Shown: positions 8,940 to 16,737 of the stretch, in pieces
Layout: each line of letters starts with the position of its first letter
How positions within the stretch are numbered: the stretch's first letter is position 1
Source of the DNA: an uncultured Oscillospiraceae bacterium
GTDB taxonomy: Bacteria; Bacillota; Clostridia; Oscillospirales; Acutalibacteraceae
Direction: 5' to 3'
Assembly: GCA_900539165.1 (NCBI GenBank)
Contig: UQAZ01000022.1
Coordinates: forward strand, 1-27,138
Length of the DNA stretch: 27,138 nt
The notes under the pieces: model-generated
Seen by the model: only the letters and a program-made list of their open reading frames with translations
Database searches by the model: none
Told to the model about the DNA's origin: nothing
Program-made: the position numbers and the translations under genes

Positions 8940-10037
8940 ATGATGAACGATTTAATGGAAATTGTTAGCAAATTTGATTTTAAGGGCGATTTTGTCAGCG
9001 TTGACGAATTTGGTTCGGGACATATTAACAAGACTTATATTGTTAAATATAACACTCCCGATGGCGAGCAATACTATGTTCTCCAACGAGTAAATGATAA
9101 TGTGTTTAAGAATATAGACGAGCTTATGCGTAATGTGTTCTCTGTTACCTCATATCTCAGAGGTATAATTAAAGGATACGGAGGAGACCCGGACAGAGAA
9201 ACACTCCATTATATCAAAACAAAGGACGGACACAGATATTATACTCATTCAGATAATTCATATTACCGTGCGTATATTTTTGTTCGTGATTCCATTAGCT
9301 ATGATACAGCCGACACCCCGGAGGTGTTTAAGTCAAGCGGTCAGGCGTTCGGTCGTTTCCAACGCTTGCTCGCAGATTTTGATGTTGACAGCATTACAGA
9401 GACTATTCCGCATTTCCACGATACACTTTGGAGATACAATAATGAATTTTTACCCGCTGTCGAAAAAAATCTCAGCGGCAGACTTGATACTTGCCTCGAT
9501 GAAGTTGAGTTCGTTAAATCCTATTCAAACGATATGGGCAGACTTACTTCTATGATTGATTCGGGCGAGCTTCCTATAAGAGTTACTCATAATGATACTA
9601 AGCTTAATAATGTAATGTTTGATAAGGATACTAAAAAGTGCATTTGCGTAATCGACCTTGATACGGTGATGCCGGGACTTGCATTGTATGACTTCGGCGA
9701 CTCCATTCGTTTTGGTGCTTCCTCTGCGGCAGAGGATGAAACAAATCTTGATAATGTTTACTGCAAGCTTGATTACTTTAAGGCCTATGCAGAGGGCTTT
9801 CTTTCAGAAGCAGGCGATGCATTTAATCAGGCAGAAAAGGATAATCTTGCCTTTGCATCACTTCTTATGACTCTTGAGTGCGGTATGAGATTTTTAACCG
9901 ATTATATTAATGGAGATACATATTTCAGAACAGAGTATCCTGAGCATAATCTTGACCGTGCAAGAAATCAGTTTAAGCTTGTTTCAGATATGGATGCAAA
10001 GATGGACGAGATGGAAGAAATAATTAGGAATATTTAA
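8940..10037 (+). CDS. NahK-like sugar kinase (aminoglycoside phosphotransferase fold)
   Basis: This 365-residue protein has the protein-kinase-like APH fold. The catalytic loop and metal-binding segment are seen as VTHNDTKLNNVMFDKDTKK followed by VIDLDTVMPGLALYDFGDSI, which is close to the N-acetylhexosamine 1-kinase (NahK) pattern as I remember it. Such kinases phosphorylate the anomeric carbon of GlcNAc/GalNAc during mucin or milk-sugar use. I see no neighbouring lacto-N-biose pathway genes, so the substrate is inferred only. The ATG at 8940 is 6 nt after CGGAGG (8928-8933), which rules against the ATG at 8934. It ends 1 nt before rlmD, so the two are probably co-transcribed. Confidence 0.8.
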   Translation: MMNDLMEIVSKFDFKGDFVSVDEFGSGHINKTYIVKYNTPDGEQYYVLQRVNDNVFKNIDELMRNVFSVTSYLRGIIKGYGGDPDRETLHYIKTKDGHRYYTHSDNSYYRAYIFVRDSISYDTADTPEVFKSSGQAFGRFQRLLADFDVDSITETIPHFHDTLWRYNNEFLPAVEKNLSGRLDTCLDEVEFVKSYSNDMGRLTSMIDSGELPIRVTHNDTKLNNVMFDKDTKKCICVIDLDTVMPGLALYDFGDSIRFGASSAAEDETNLDNVYCKLDYFKAYAEGFLSEAGDAFNQAEKDNLAFASLLMTLECGMRFLTDYINGDTYFRTEYPEHNLDRARNQFKLVSDMDAKMDEMEEIIRNI

Positions 10038-10038
10038 G

Positions 10039-11667
10039 ATGTCACTTAAAAAGAATGACGAAGTATTAATCAAAATAGAAGATATGACAAGTGAAGGCCC
10101 GTCAGTCGGTCATTATGACTCTCAGGCTGTTTTTGTCAGGGGTGCGGTGACGGGTGACGAGGTGCTTGCTCATATTATAAAGGCTAAAAAGAACTATGCT
10201 GTCGGTGTTGCAAGCAGGATTGTTTCTCCTTCACCCGACAGAGTGCAAAGCGATTGTGCCGTAAGCGATAAATGCGGCGGTTGTTCGTTTAGAAATATGA
10301 GTTATTCAGCCGAGCTTGAATATAAGCATAATAGGGTGGCAGACGCTTTGGAAAGAATCGGTCATATTACTGCGCCTGTTGCCAAAACGATAGGCTGTGA
10401 TAATATCGACGGCTATCGTAATAAGGCTCAGTATCCCGTTTTTATAGAAAACGGTGAGCTTAGCGTCGGCTTTTATGCCTATAAGAGCCACAGAATAGTT
10501 CAAAGCGACGATTGCAGACTGCAAAGCCCCGATTTTAAGCCGTGCCTTGATGCGTTTAGGCTTTGGGTTAAAAAGGCAGGTATAACCTCATATGACGAAA
10601 AAACAGGCAAAGGCTTGCTTCGTCATATATATCTTAGACAGGCAGTCGCTACGGGCGAAATTATGGCTTGTGCCGTAGTTAATTCAGACAGACTTGTGCA
10701 GGCTGATTGCCTTGTTGAACTTTTAAGTAAAATTGAAAATGTAAAATCTGTTTGCTTTAATATTAATAAGGAAAATACTAATGTTATTCTCGGCAGTAAA
10801 ACAAAGGTAATTTACGGTAAGGATACCATTACCGATGTTCTGCTGGGTAAGAAATTCATTATTTCACCCGAGTCTTTTTATCAGGTTAATCACGCTCAGT
10901 GCGAAAAACTTTATTCAAAGGCAGCCGAGTATGCAGACTTGAACGGTGAAGAAATCGTTGTTGACCTTTACTGCGGTGCCGGTACAATCGGTCTTTCAAT
11001 GGCTGACAAGGCTAAGAAAATTTATGGCGTTGAGATTGTGCCGCAGGCTGTGGAAAATGCAAAAATTAATGCTCAAATTAATTCGGTGGAGAACGCAGAA
11101 TTTTTCTGCGGTGATGCGTTTGAAGCTGTTAAAATGCTAAGAAACAGAGGGATTCAGCCGAATGTTCTCATCCTTGACCCTCCTCGTAAGGGATGCCAAA
11201 GGGAATTGTTTGATGTGATTGAGCAAATGTCACCCCGCCGTATCGTCTATGTTTCCTGCGACCCCGCTACCCTTGCCCGAGACCTCGCACTCCTCGCTTC
11301 AAAGGGCTATAAGACGCTCGAACTCACCCCCGTCGATATGTTCCCCCGCACCCCGCATGTCGAAACGGTTGTCAAGTTGGTTAGAAAAACTCCCGACGCA
11401 TATATCGACATTACCGTTGATATGGATGAACTGGATTTAACTGCTTCTGAAGCAAAAGCGACTTATGAAGAAATCAAACAGTACATTTTAGATAAATATG
11501 ATACAAAGGTGTCCAATCTTTATATCGCTCAGGTGAAAGAGAAATACGGCATCATAGAAAGAGATAATTACAATAAACCAAAATCGGAAAATTCTAGGCA
11601 ACCACAGTGTCCAGCAGAAAAGGAAAAATTGATTGAGGAAGCGTTGCAACATTTTAAGATGATTTAA
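10039..11667 (+). CDS. rlmD: 23S rRNA (uracil-C5)-methyltransferase RlmD with element-derived C-terminal tail
   Basis: This 542-residue protein has an N-terminal TRAM domain, then Fe-S cysteines at 73, 79 and 82 (DCAVSDKCGGC). The SAM-binding motif DLYCGAGTIG begins at 309, and ILDPPRKGC leads to the catalytic Cys407 in VSCDPATLARD. The standard enzyme ends soon after MFPRTPHVETVV (residue 445). Here about 97 more residues follow, ending NKPKSENSRQPQCP...HFKMI. That tail is homologous to the tail of the serine recombinase 15 kb downstream, about half the residues being identical by hand count over 69 aligned positions. I read residues 446-542 as supplied by the inserted element. All catalytic parts lie upstream of the junction, so the enzyme should still work. 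Confidence 0.93.
   Translation: MSLKKNDEVLIKIEDMTSEGPSVGHYDSQAVFVRGAVTGDEVLAHIIKAKKNYAVGVASRIVSPSPDRVQSDCAVSDKCGGCSFRNMSYSAELEYKHNRVADALERIGHITAPVAKTIGCDNIDGYRNKAQYPVFIENGELSVGFYAYKSHRIVQSDDCRLQSPDFKPCLDAFRLWVKKAGITSYDEKTGKGLLRHIYLRQAVATGEIMACAVVNSDRLVQADCLVELLSKIENVKSVCFNINKENTNVILGSKTKVIYGKDTITDVLLGKKFIISPESFYQVNHAQCEKLYSKAAEYADLNGEEIVVDLYCGAGTIGLSMADKAKKIYGVEIVPQAVENAKINAQINSVENAEFFCGDAFEAVKMLRNRGIQPNVLILDPPRKGCQRELFDVIEQMSPRRIVYVSCDPATLARDLALLASKGYKTLELTPVDMFPRTPHVETVVKLVRKTPDAYIDITVDMDELDLTASEAKATYEEIKQYILDKYDTKVSNLYIAQVKEKYGIIERDNYNKPKSENSRQPQCPAEKEKLIEEALQHFKMI
11359..11373 (+). other. Putative attL core of the rlmD-integrated element
   Basis: GTCGAAACGGTTGTC encodes VETVV at residues 441-445 of RlmD. 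The same five residues are encoded by GTGGAGACGGTAGTC at 26740-26754 in the recombinase gene; 12 of 15 bases agree, including ACGGT. From this point onward both proteins run into homologous tails. Large serine recombinases need only a short identical core, so this is the most likely crossover region. The exact core dinucleotide cannot be fixed from one junction pair. Confidence 0.6.
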
Positions 11668-11693
11668 AGTGTAATCGGTACATTGGTAAAATC

Positions 11694-11743
11694 AAAAATC
11701 CTTCTGTAAAATGATAGTACAATCAAATTACAGGAGGATTTTT
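11694..11743 (+). promoter_or_regulatory. Hairpin that hides the tnpV ribosome binding site
   Basis: AAAAATCCTTCTGTAA (11694-11709) pairs with TTACAGGAGGATTTTT (11728-11743): 16 bp with a single G-U wobble and an 18-nt loop. The right arm holds the AGGAGG ribosome binding site of tnpV, whose ATG is at 11746. In a transcript that includes the left arm, translation should be blocked. A promoter-like TTGGTA-N18-TAAAAT (11683-11712) overlaps the left arm, so a transcript starting just downstream would escape the hairpin. Confidence 0.65.
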
Positions 11744-11745
11744 CT

Positions 11746-12117
11746 ATGAAAACAATATTTGAACAGCAAGGCGTTGAGTATTGCCAGGTGGGAGATTATA
11801 TGCTCCCAAATGTGGGATTGAATGCACAACAAGAATATCCAATCGGTGTATGGGGACAGCGATACCGCAAGCATTTGAAAGAAAACCGTCGCATTATTTA
11901 CTACAACTATTTGACAAAAGGCACGCTCAACAAACACCTTGCAGAAGTAGATATACGAGCCGAAAAAATGTTTCAGCAGCTTGTGAAATCACTTGCCGAG
12001 AAAGAAAATGTAACAGAGAAACTCAAAGCAGAAAATACATTTTTATGGATTCGCAAGATGAATAACATCCGTAATCGAGCAACCGAAGTTGTAAATGTCG
12101 AGGTGATTTACATATGA
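11746..12117 (+). CDS. tnpV: TnpV family transposon-encoded protein
   Basis: This 123-residue protein matches the TnpV family of clostridial mobile elements, as I remember it, in length and pattern: an N-terminal GVEYCQVGDYMLPN, then EYPIGVWGQRYRKHLKENRR, and a C-terminal WIRKMNNIRNRATEVV. These small proteins are carried by many integrative elements of Firmicutes, usually next to serine recombinases; their role is not established. AGGAGG (11732-11737) lies 8 nt upstream but inside a hairpin. The stop overlaps the next small gene (ATGA). It is the first gene of the element after the rlmD junction. Confidence 0.85.
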   Translation: MKTIFEQQGVEYCQVGDYMLPNVGLNAQQEYPIGVWGQRYRKHLKENRRIIYYNYLTKGTLNKHLAEVDIRAEKMFQQLVKSLAEKENVTEKLKAENTFLWIRKMNNIRNRATEVVNVEVIYI

Positions 12118-12287
12118 GAGAACTCCAATATCACTTATACATTTCAGCAAATGAACACTCAGAAATTATTAGAAATCTTATCGCCTTTAAAAATAAATTT
12201 CAAAGTAATGGCAGATATACGGATGTCGTTGATGACTTGATTATAAAATTTTCATCAGCGAAAACGAAAAGTATACAGATAAAATAA
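12114..12287 (+). CDS. Small TnpV companion protein
   Basis: This 57-residue frame starts at the ATG of the ATGA overlap with the tnpV stop, so it is likely translated by coupling. It reads MRELQYHLYISANEHSEII, then a central GRYTDVVDDLIIKF and a basic C-terminus KTKSIQIK. I recall similar short proteins with a GRYTDAVD-type motif next to tnpV in other elements, but I cannot name a function. A terminator-like hairpin follows at once, which supports this as the end of a two-gene unit. Confidence 0.6.
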   Translation: MRELQYHLYISANEHSEIIRNLIAFKNKFQSNGRYTDVVDDLIIKFSSAKTKSIQIK

Positions 12288-12292
12288 AACCG

Positions 12293-12334
12293 AAAGCGAG
12301 AGCAAACCTTAACGGAAAGCTCTCACTTTTTCTT
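12293..12334 (+). terminator. Intrinsic terminator after the tnpV unit
   Basis: AAAGCGAGAGC (12293-12303) pairs with GCTCTCACTTT (12319-12329), 10 of 11 positions, with a 15-nt loop, followed by a T-rich stretch (TTTTCTTT). It closes the two-gene tnpV unit 5 nt after its last stop codon. Confidence 0.6.
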
Positions 12335-12342
12335 TGGTGTAA

Positions 12343-12423
12343 GGTGTTGTTTAATCTTAGCGAGCAGACCATTTATACTCCTATCGTCGTAAAACGGTCA
12401 AATCTCGTTAGGGAACACCCTAA
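12343..12423. repeat. Nested imperfect inverted repeat, unknown role
   Basis: Three arms nest around one centre: GGTGTT (12343-12348) with AACACC (12414-12419), TAGCGAG (12358-12364) with CTCGTTA (12404-12410, one G-U), and GACC (12367-12370) with GGTC (12396-12399). A competing small hairpin TTAGGG-AACA-CCCTAA occupies 12408-12423. It contains no gene. It may be a structured RNA, a transfer or replication site, or the end of a smaller inserted element. Confidence 0.4.
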
Positions 12424-12453
12424 GACCTGCCAAAAAAAACAGATGAATTTTAT

Positions 12454-12541
12454 TTTACTAAAACATACTTTAGTAAATTGCATAAGACGTATTGACATCG
12501 ATTCTTTTGGAGAGTATAATATAGTAAATCGTAATTTACTA
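12454..12541 (+). promoter_or_regulatory. Consensus promoter with two related operator palindromes
   Basis: TTGACA (12492-12497), a 17-nt spacer and TATAAT (12515-12520) form a perfect sigma-A type promoter. It is bracketed by two perfect palindromes built from one half-site: TTTACTAAA-N6-TTTAGTAAA (12454-12477) upstream and TAGTAAAT-N4-ATTTACTA (12522-12541) just after the -10 box. The second would cover the transcription start. This looks like repressor control of the whole downstream operon. The first operon gene has a winged-helix region and is a candidate regulator; that link is inference. Confidence 0.75.
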
Positions 12542-12556
12542 AACGGAGGTATGCGT

Positions 12557-13954
12557 ATGTTTATCGGAAGAGAACGAGAGCTTACAGCGTTACAGAATCA
12601 ATATAATAGCAGTAAATTTGAATTCACTGTAATCTACGGTCGTCGTCGTGTCGGTAAGACCGCAATCATAAATGAATTTGTAAAAGATAAAGATGTAATT
12701 TATTTTACGGGCGTCGAGAGCAATGCAAAACAGAATCTCGAAAACTTCAGCCAAAGTATAATGAGTTACAAATCTGATTTGCCGCAAGGCAGTGAATTTA
12801 CATCTTTTCAGGATGCATTGGAATTCGTTTTCAAATTGGCACAGGAAAAACGAATCGTCCTTGTAATCGACGAGTACCCGTATGTTGCAAAGGCTTCAAA
12901 GAGCCTCGCCTCTACCCTGCAGCTTATGATTGATAAGCATAAAGATGCTTCAAAATTATTTTTAATTCTCTGCGGTTCGTCGATGTCCTATATGGAAGAC
13001 CACGTGCTTGCATACAAGGCTCCGCTTTACGGCAGAAGAACCGCACAGCTTAAAGTCCAGCCTTTTGAATTTATGGAAGCGTGCAAGCATTTTCCAAAAT
13101 TCGCAGCAGAGGATAAGGCTATTGCTTATGGAATTGTAGGTGGAACTCCACAGTACCTGCTTCAGCTTGACGACGGCTTGTCTATAAAAGAAAACATCAA
13201 AAAGATATTTTTAAATCCGTCTTCATTCCTTTTTGAAGAGCCGACAAATCTTCTCAAACAAGAAGTGCGCGAGCCTGCGATTTATAATGCAATAATAACT
13301 GCTATCGCAACCGGTGGTACAAAACTTTCGGAAATTTCAAGCAAGGTTGGCGAGGACACAAGTGTTTGCGCAACCTATATCCGCAACCTTATTTCTCTTG
13401 GAATTGTGAAGAAAGAAACACCGTACGGCGAAAGCTCCGGCAGAAAAACAATCTACTCAATTGAAGATAATATGTTCCGTTTTTGGTATCGCTTTGTGGC
13501 AGAAAACACTTCGGTTATTTCAAGAGGTGCGGACGAGCTTGCTTATAAGAGAATAGAGCCGTATTTGTCCGATTATATGGGAGCTGTTTTTGAGGATATT
13601 TCAAAGCAGCATCTTTGGAATGAGCTTCTGAATGATAACTGCCCCGTTAATTTCACCGACATCGGTCGCTGGTGGGGTACAAATAAAAAAACAAGACAGC
13701 AGGAAGAAATTGACATTATGGGGGTACAAGACAAAACTACCGCCCTTTTCGGCGAATGTAAATGGACGAATGAAAAAGTTGACCTTGCTGTTCTTGAAAA
13801 GCTCATCGAACGAAGTGAGTTATTCAATTACAAGAATAAGCACTTTTATCTATTTGCTAAATCAGGATTTACTAAAGGTTGTATTAGCAAAGCGGAAGAA
13901 ATGGGTAATGTAAGGCTTGTTGAATATAGTGAAATGTTAAAAGAGGTAAAATAA
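12557..13954 (+). CDS. AAA ATPase with C-terminal DUF234 (nuclease-like) domain
   Basis: This 465-residue protein begins MFIGREREL and has Walker A GRRRVGKT (28-35), Walker B VIDEY (Asp105-Glu106) and CGSSMSYM after it, as in the archaeal-type ATPase_2 family. A winged-helix-like region lies at about 245-300 (LSEISSKVGEDTSVCATYIRN, split as LSEISSKVG and CATYIRNL). The C-terminal DUF234 region carries a PD-(D/E)xK-like pattern: EEIDIMG (Asp386) and GECKW (Glu400, Lys402). The ATG at 12557 is 7 nt after GGAGG (12545-12549). A longer in-frame extension to 12344 would read through the promoter and was rejected. It is the first gene of a tightly spaced operon; the next gene starts 1 nt after its stop. 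Its function is unproven; a role in DNA sensing or cleavage is inferred. Confidence 0.8.
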   Translation: MFIGRERELTALQNQYNSSKFEFTVIYGRRRVGKTAIINEFVKDKDVIYFTGVESNAKQNLENFSQSIMSYKSDLPQGSEFTSFQDALEFVFKLAQEKRIVLVIDEYPYVAKASKSLASTLQLMIDKHKDASKLFLILCGSSMSYMEDHVLAYKAPLYGRRTAQLKVQPFEFMEACKHFPKFAAEDKAIAYGIVGGTPQYLLQLDDGLSIKENIKKIFLNPSSFLFEEPTNLLKQEVREPAIYNAIITAIATGGTKLSEISSKVGEDTSVCATYIRNLISLGIVKKETPYGESSGRKTIYSIEDNMFRFWYRFVAENTSVISRGADELAYKRIEPYLSDYMGAVFEDISKQHLWNELLNDNCPVNFTDIGRWWGTNKKTRQQEEIDIMGVQDKTTALFGECKWTNEKVDLAVLEKLIERSELFNYKNKHFYLFAKSGFTKGCISKAEEMGNVRLVEYSEMLKEVK

Positions 13955-13955
13955 A

Positions 13956-14849
13956 ATGGCTGACATAAAGTTATTTAATATAAATAAAACCGTAAAAGAA
14001 TATCAAAGCGGAACAGTCACGCTCGAAAAAGAATTGCAGACTGTAATTGAAAACAATATGAATACTTTTTTCGGAGTCACCTTCCTTGCTTCTGAATATC
14101 GTACCACCGATGGCGGACGAATGGACAGTATCGGTATTGACGAAAATCATTGTCCAGTAATCTTTGAATATAAACGTTCAATGAAAGAAAATGTCATTAA
14201 CCAAGGGCTGTTTTACTTGAACTGGCTGCTTGACCATAAAGATAGTTTTAAAGTTCTTGTTATTGAGAAACTCGGCTTAAAAGCTGCTGATGATATTGAT
14301 TGGACTATGCCTCGTGTTGTGTGTATTGCAGGAGATTTTACTAAATATGATGAGTCCGCAATCAAGCAGATGAACCGTAACATCAGCCTTATTCGTTATA
14401 AGAAGTTTGGCGATGACCTCTTAATGTTTGAACAAATCAATGAAAATATCGCTGCTGCGATTTCTGAAGATACTTCTGTTAGTAAACCAAAATCTTCCGA
14501 TAAAACTTTTGAAGAACAAATTAATGGTGCTGACAAAGAGATTAAGGTTCTTTATCAGAATTTGTCCAACTACATTTTAAGTCTTGGCGATGACATCAGC
14601 GAAACACACCTAAAGTTGTATGCTGCATTTAAGAAAATCCGCAATATAGTTACGGTGGTTGCATTGAAAAAGAAATTGGTTATCAACTTACCAATTGATG
14701 TATCAACCGTAACTTTTGAAGAAGGATTTTCAAGAGATGTTACTAACATAGGCCACTGGGGTTGTGGTGCAGTTGAAGTACAATTAAAAAACAAAGCTGA
14801 TTTTGAAAAGGCGAAAGCACTGATTGACAGAGCTTATAATGAGAATTAA
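13956..14849 (+). CDS. DUF5655 protein with PD-(D/E)xK nuclease-like N-terminus
   Basis: This 297-residue protein has an N-terminal nuclease-like domain with the spaced residues Asp57 (GRMDSIGID) and Glu71-Tyr-Lys73 (IFEYKRS), the D-ExK core of restriction-type nucleases, preceded by Glu26 in LEKELQTVIENNM. The C-terminal 100 residues (IKVLYQNLSNYI ... GHWGCGAVEVQL) match the DUF5655 pattern, often found beside DNA-metabolism and restriction genes. It starts 1 nt after the ATPase gene and ends 14 nt before the restriction-modification gene, so it is part of the same transcript. Whether it cuts DNA or RNA is not known. Confidence 0.75.
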   Translation: MADIKLFNINKTVKEYQSGTVTLEKELQTVIENNMNTFFGVTFLASEYRTTDGGRMDSIGIDENHCPVIFEYKRSMKENVINQGLFYLNWLLDHKDSFKVLVIEKLGLKAADDIDWTMPRVVCIAGDFTKYDESAIKQMNRNISLIRYKKFGDDLLMFEQINENIAAAISEDTSVSKPKSSDKTFEEQINGADKEIKVLYQNLSNYILSLGDDISETHLKLYAAFKKIRNIVTVVALKKKLVINLPIDVSTVTFEEGFSRDVTNIGHWGCGAVEVQLKNKADFEKAKALIDRAYNEN

Positions 14850-14863
14850 TGGAGGATACAAAA

Positions 14864-16693
14864 ATGACAAATCTTGAAAGAGCGATAAAAGACGGTTATG
14901 CTTATATTACAGGAACTGACAACAAGCAAAAAATTACATATGTTTCCTCTGATAATCATACTGAAAACTATAATGACCCTGAAGAAAAGGTTCGTGCAGA
15001 GTTTTGGGCTGAACTTATTTACAAATACGAATATCCTGCAAACAGAATCAAGGTCGAAGTGGTTATACCCGACAGACTGCCGACAGACCGTGCGGATATT
15101 GTTGTGTTCATCGATGATGAATGCAAGCGTCCCTATACAGTTGTTGAGTGTAAAAAAGATGGCGTAACAGACGCAGAGTTTATGCAAGCAATTGAGCAGG
15201 GCGTAGGTAATGCTACTTGGGTAAAACTTCGTGCTGATTATGTTGTTATTATTGCTGGTGGTACACGTCGTGTTTTGGATGTGACTGATAATTTCGGTGC
15301 TTTTGAACGTGAACAAAATATTCTTGCGGATTTACCAAAAGCATATGGAAAACCTCAGGAATATCGTTTTTATAAAGGCGGAGTAAATCAAAAAGGCGAA
15401 GATGCCTCGGACATTGCACCAGTTGCACGAGAAGACTTGATTATTGCAATTAAAAAGTGTCATCAGACGCTTTGGGGTGGCGGAAGGCTTTCGCCTCCAA
15501 CAGCTTTTGGGGAGCTTTGCAAACTGATTTTTGTAAAAATCAGCGATGAACAAAAGCCTCGTAAGAATGGCGAGCCATATCAATTTCAAATTAAAACCCA
15601 CGAGCCGTCTTCAAAGTTAGCAGAGCGAATCAATGCACTTTATGACGAACAAAAAGTCAAAGACCCAGAAGTATTTACAGAATCTATTAAAGTAGATGAC
15701 CGTGTACTTCGTACTGTAGTTTCTCATTTGGAAGCAATCAACCTGAATAAAACGGATCTCGATGTTAAGGGTGTAGCTTTTGAGCAGTTTATGGACGGCT
15801 TCTTTAAGGGCGATTTTGGTCAATATTTTACACCTCGTCCTATTATAGAATTCTGCGTCAAAATGATGAAACCACAACACGATTGGGATGTTCTTGACCC
15901 ATCTTGTGGCTCAGGCGGGTTTTTGTTGCACGCATTAGATTATATGCGAGGACAGGCCAACGAGTATTATGCCAAGGGCACTGTGGATTACTTTAACTAT
16001 TGGCACGATTTTGCTTCGAAACATCTTTACGGAATTGAAATCAATGACGAAATTGCTCGTGTTGCAAAAATGAATATGATTGTTCACGATGACGGACATA
16101 CCAATGTTATCAGCCACGATGCCTTAGATAGCATTGATAAAATGCACAGTCATAATCAAGGCTTCGCGAAGGATAAATTTGATTTAATTCTTACTAATCC
16201 ACCTTTTGGTTCAACAATCAACAAAACAGAAAAGCCGTATCTCACAACTTACGAATTAGGTAAAACTAAAGATGCAAAGGGCAAAGAAAAAGATCGTCCT
16301 CGTCAAAGCTCGGAAGTGTTGTTTATCGAACGTATTTGGGAGTTTTTAAAACCAGGCATTGGAAAAGCAGCCATTGTTCTGCCCGATGGTATCATTACAA
16401 ATAGCTCTATGCAATATGTTAGAGATTTTATTTTGGAAAAGTTCCAACTTCTTGCAGTTGTGAGCTTACCTCAGTGTGCTTTTTCACATTTTGGCGCAGG
16501 CGTTAAAGCATCTGTAATTTTTGCGCGTAAAAGAAAAGCAGACGAAAAACCTGATGAAAATGAAGAAATCTTTATGGCGGCGCCGGAACTTATAGGTTAT
16601 GATGCAACAGGACGTAAAACAGAGTCGCAGTTTGACGAAATAATCCAAAAATATGAAGAATTTCAAAAGAATGCAACCCCTTTTTTCGTATAA
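14864..16693 (+). CDS. hsdM: Fused restriction nuclease (HSDR_N-like) and N6-adenine methylase (HsdM)
   Basis: This 609-residue protein joins a type I HSDR_N-like nuclease domain to a full HsdM. The nuclease part has Asp78 (RADIVVF) and Glu95-Cys-Lys97 (VVECKKDG). The HsdM part has FGQYFTPRPI, the SAM motif DPSCGSGG (345-352) and the adenine-methylase catalytic NPPF (445-448). No helicase domain is present, so it is not a normal HsdR. The ATG at 14864 has GGAGG 8 nt upstream; ATG 14849 overlaps that site and was rejected. The frame ends in TTT TTC GTA TAA just before a strong hairpin. HsdS coding continues at once in the -1 frame, so this may be the short product of a frameshift pair. It probably methylates and perhaps cleaves DNA once joined to HsdS. 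Confidence 0.85.
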   Translation: MTNLERAIKDGYAYITGTDNKQKITYVSSDNHTENYNDPEEKVRAEFWAELIYKYEYPANRIKVEVVIPDRLPTDRADIVVFIDDECKRPYTVVECKKDGVTDAEFMQAIEQGVGNATWVKLRADYVVIIAGGTRRVLDVTDNFGAFEREQNILADLPKAYGKPQEYRFYKGGVNQKGEDASDIAPVAREDLIIAIKKCHQTLWGGGRLSPPTAFGELCKLIFVKISDEQKPRKNGEPYQFQIKTHEPSSKLAERINALYDEQKVKDPEVFTESIKVDDRVLRTVVSHLEAINLNKTDLDVKGVAFEQFMDGFFKGDFGQYFTPRPIIEFCVKMMKPQHDWDVLDPSCGSGGFLLHALDYMRGQANEYYAKGTVDYFNYWHDFASKHLYGIEINDEIARVAKMNMIVHDDGHTNVISHDALDSIDKMHSHNQGFAKDKFDLILTNPPFGSTINKTEKPYLTTYELGKTKDAKGKEKDRPRQSSEVLFIERIWEFLKPGIGKAAIVLPDGIITNSSMQYVRDFILEKFQLLAVVSLPQCAFSHFGAGVKASVIFARKRKADEKPDENEEIFMAAPELIGYDATGRKTESQFDEIIQKYEEFQKNATPFFV

Positions 16694-16737
16694 CCCCCGG
16701 TAAAGGTGAACTTTGCACCTTTGCGGTAAAGCGGGGG
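16681..16737 (+). promoter_or_regulatory. Candidate -1 programmed frameshift site (slippery heptamer plus hairpin)
   Basis: The HsdM frame reads CCT TTT TTC GTA TAA. T TTT TTC (16681-16687) is a classic X XXY YYZ heptamer. After 6 nt, which include the TAA, a hairpin begins. Its outer stem is CCCCCG (16694-16699) with CGGGGG (16732-16737); its inner stem is AAAGGTG (16702-16708) with CACCTTT (16716-16722) around a 7-nt loop. A -1 slip joins residue 608 of the methylase to the HsdS frame and gives one protein of about 1,076 residues. A one-base loss from the T run is the rival explanation. Confidence 0.6.

Noticed and set aside
12344..12556. In-frame 5' extension of the DUF234 ATPase gene by 71 residues
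   Set aside because: It would read through a perfect promoter and both operators, has no family-like residues, and the GGAGG at 12545-12549 fits ATG 12557.
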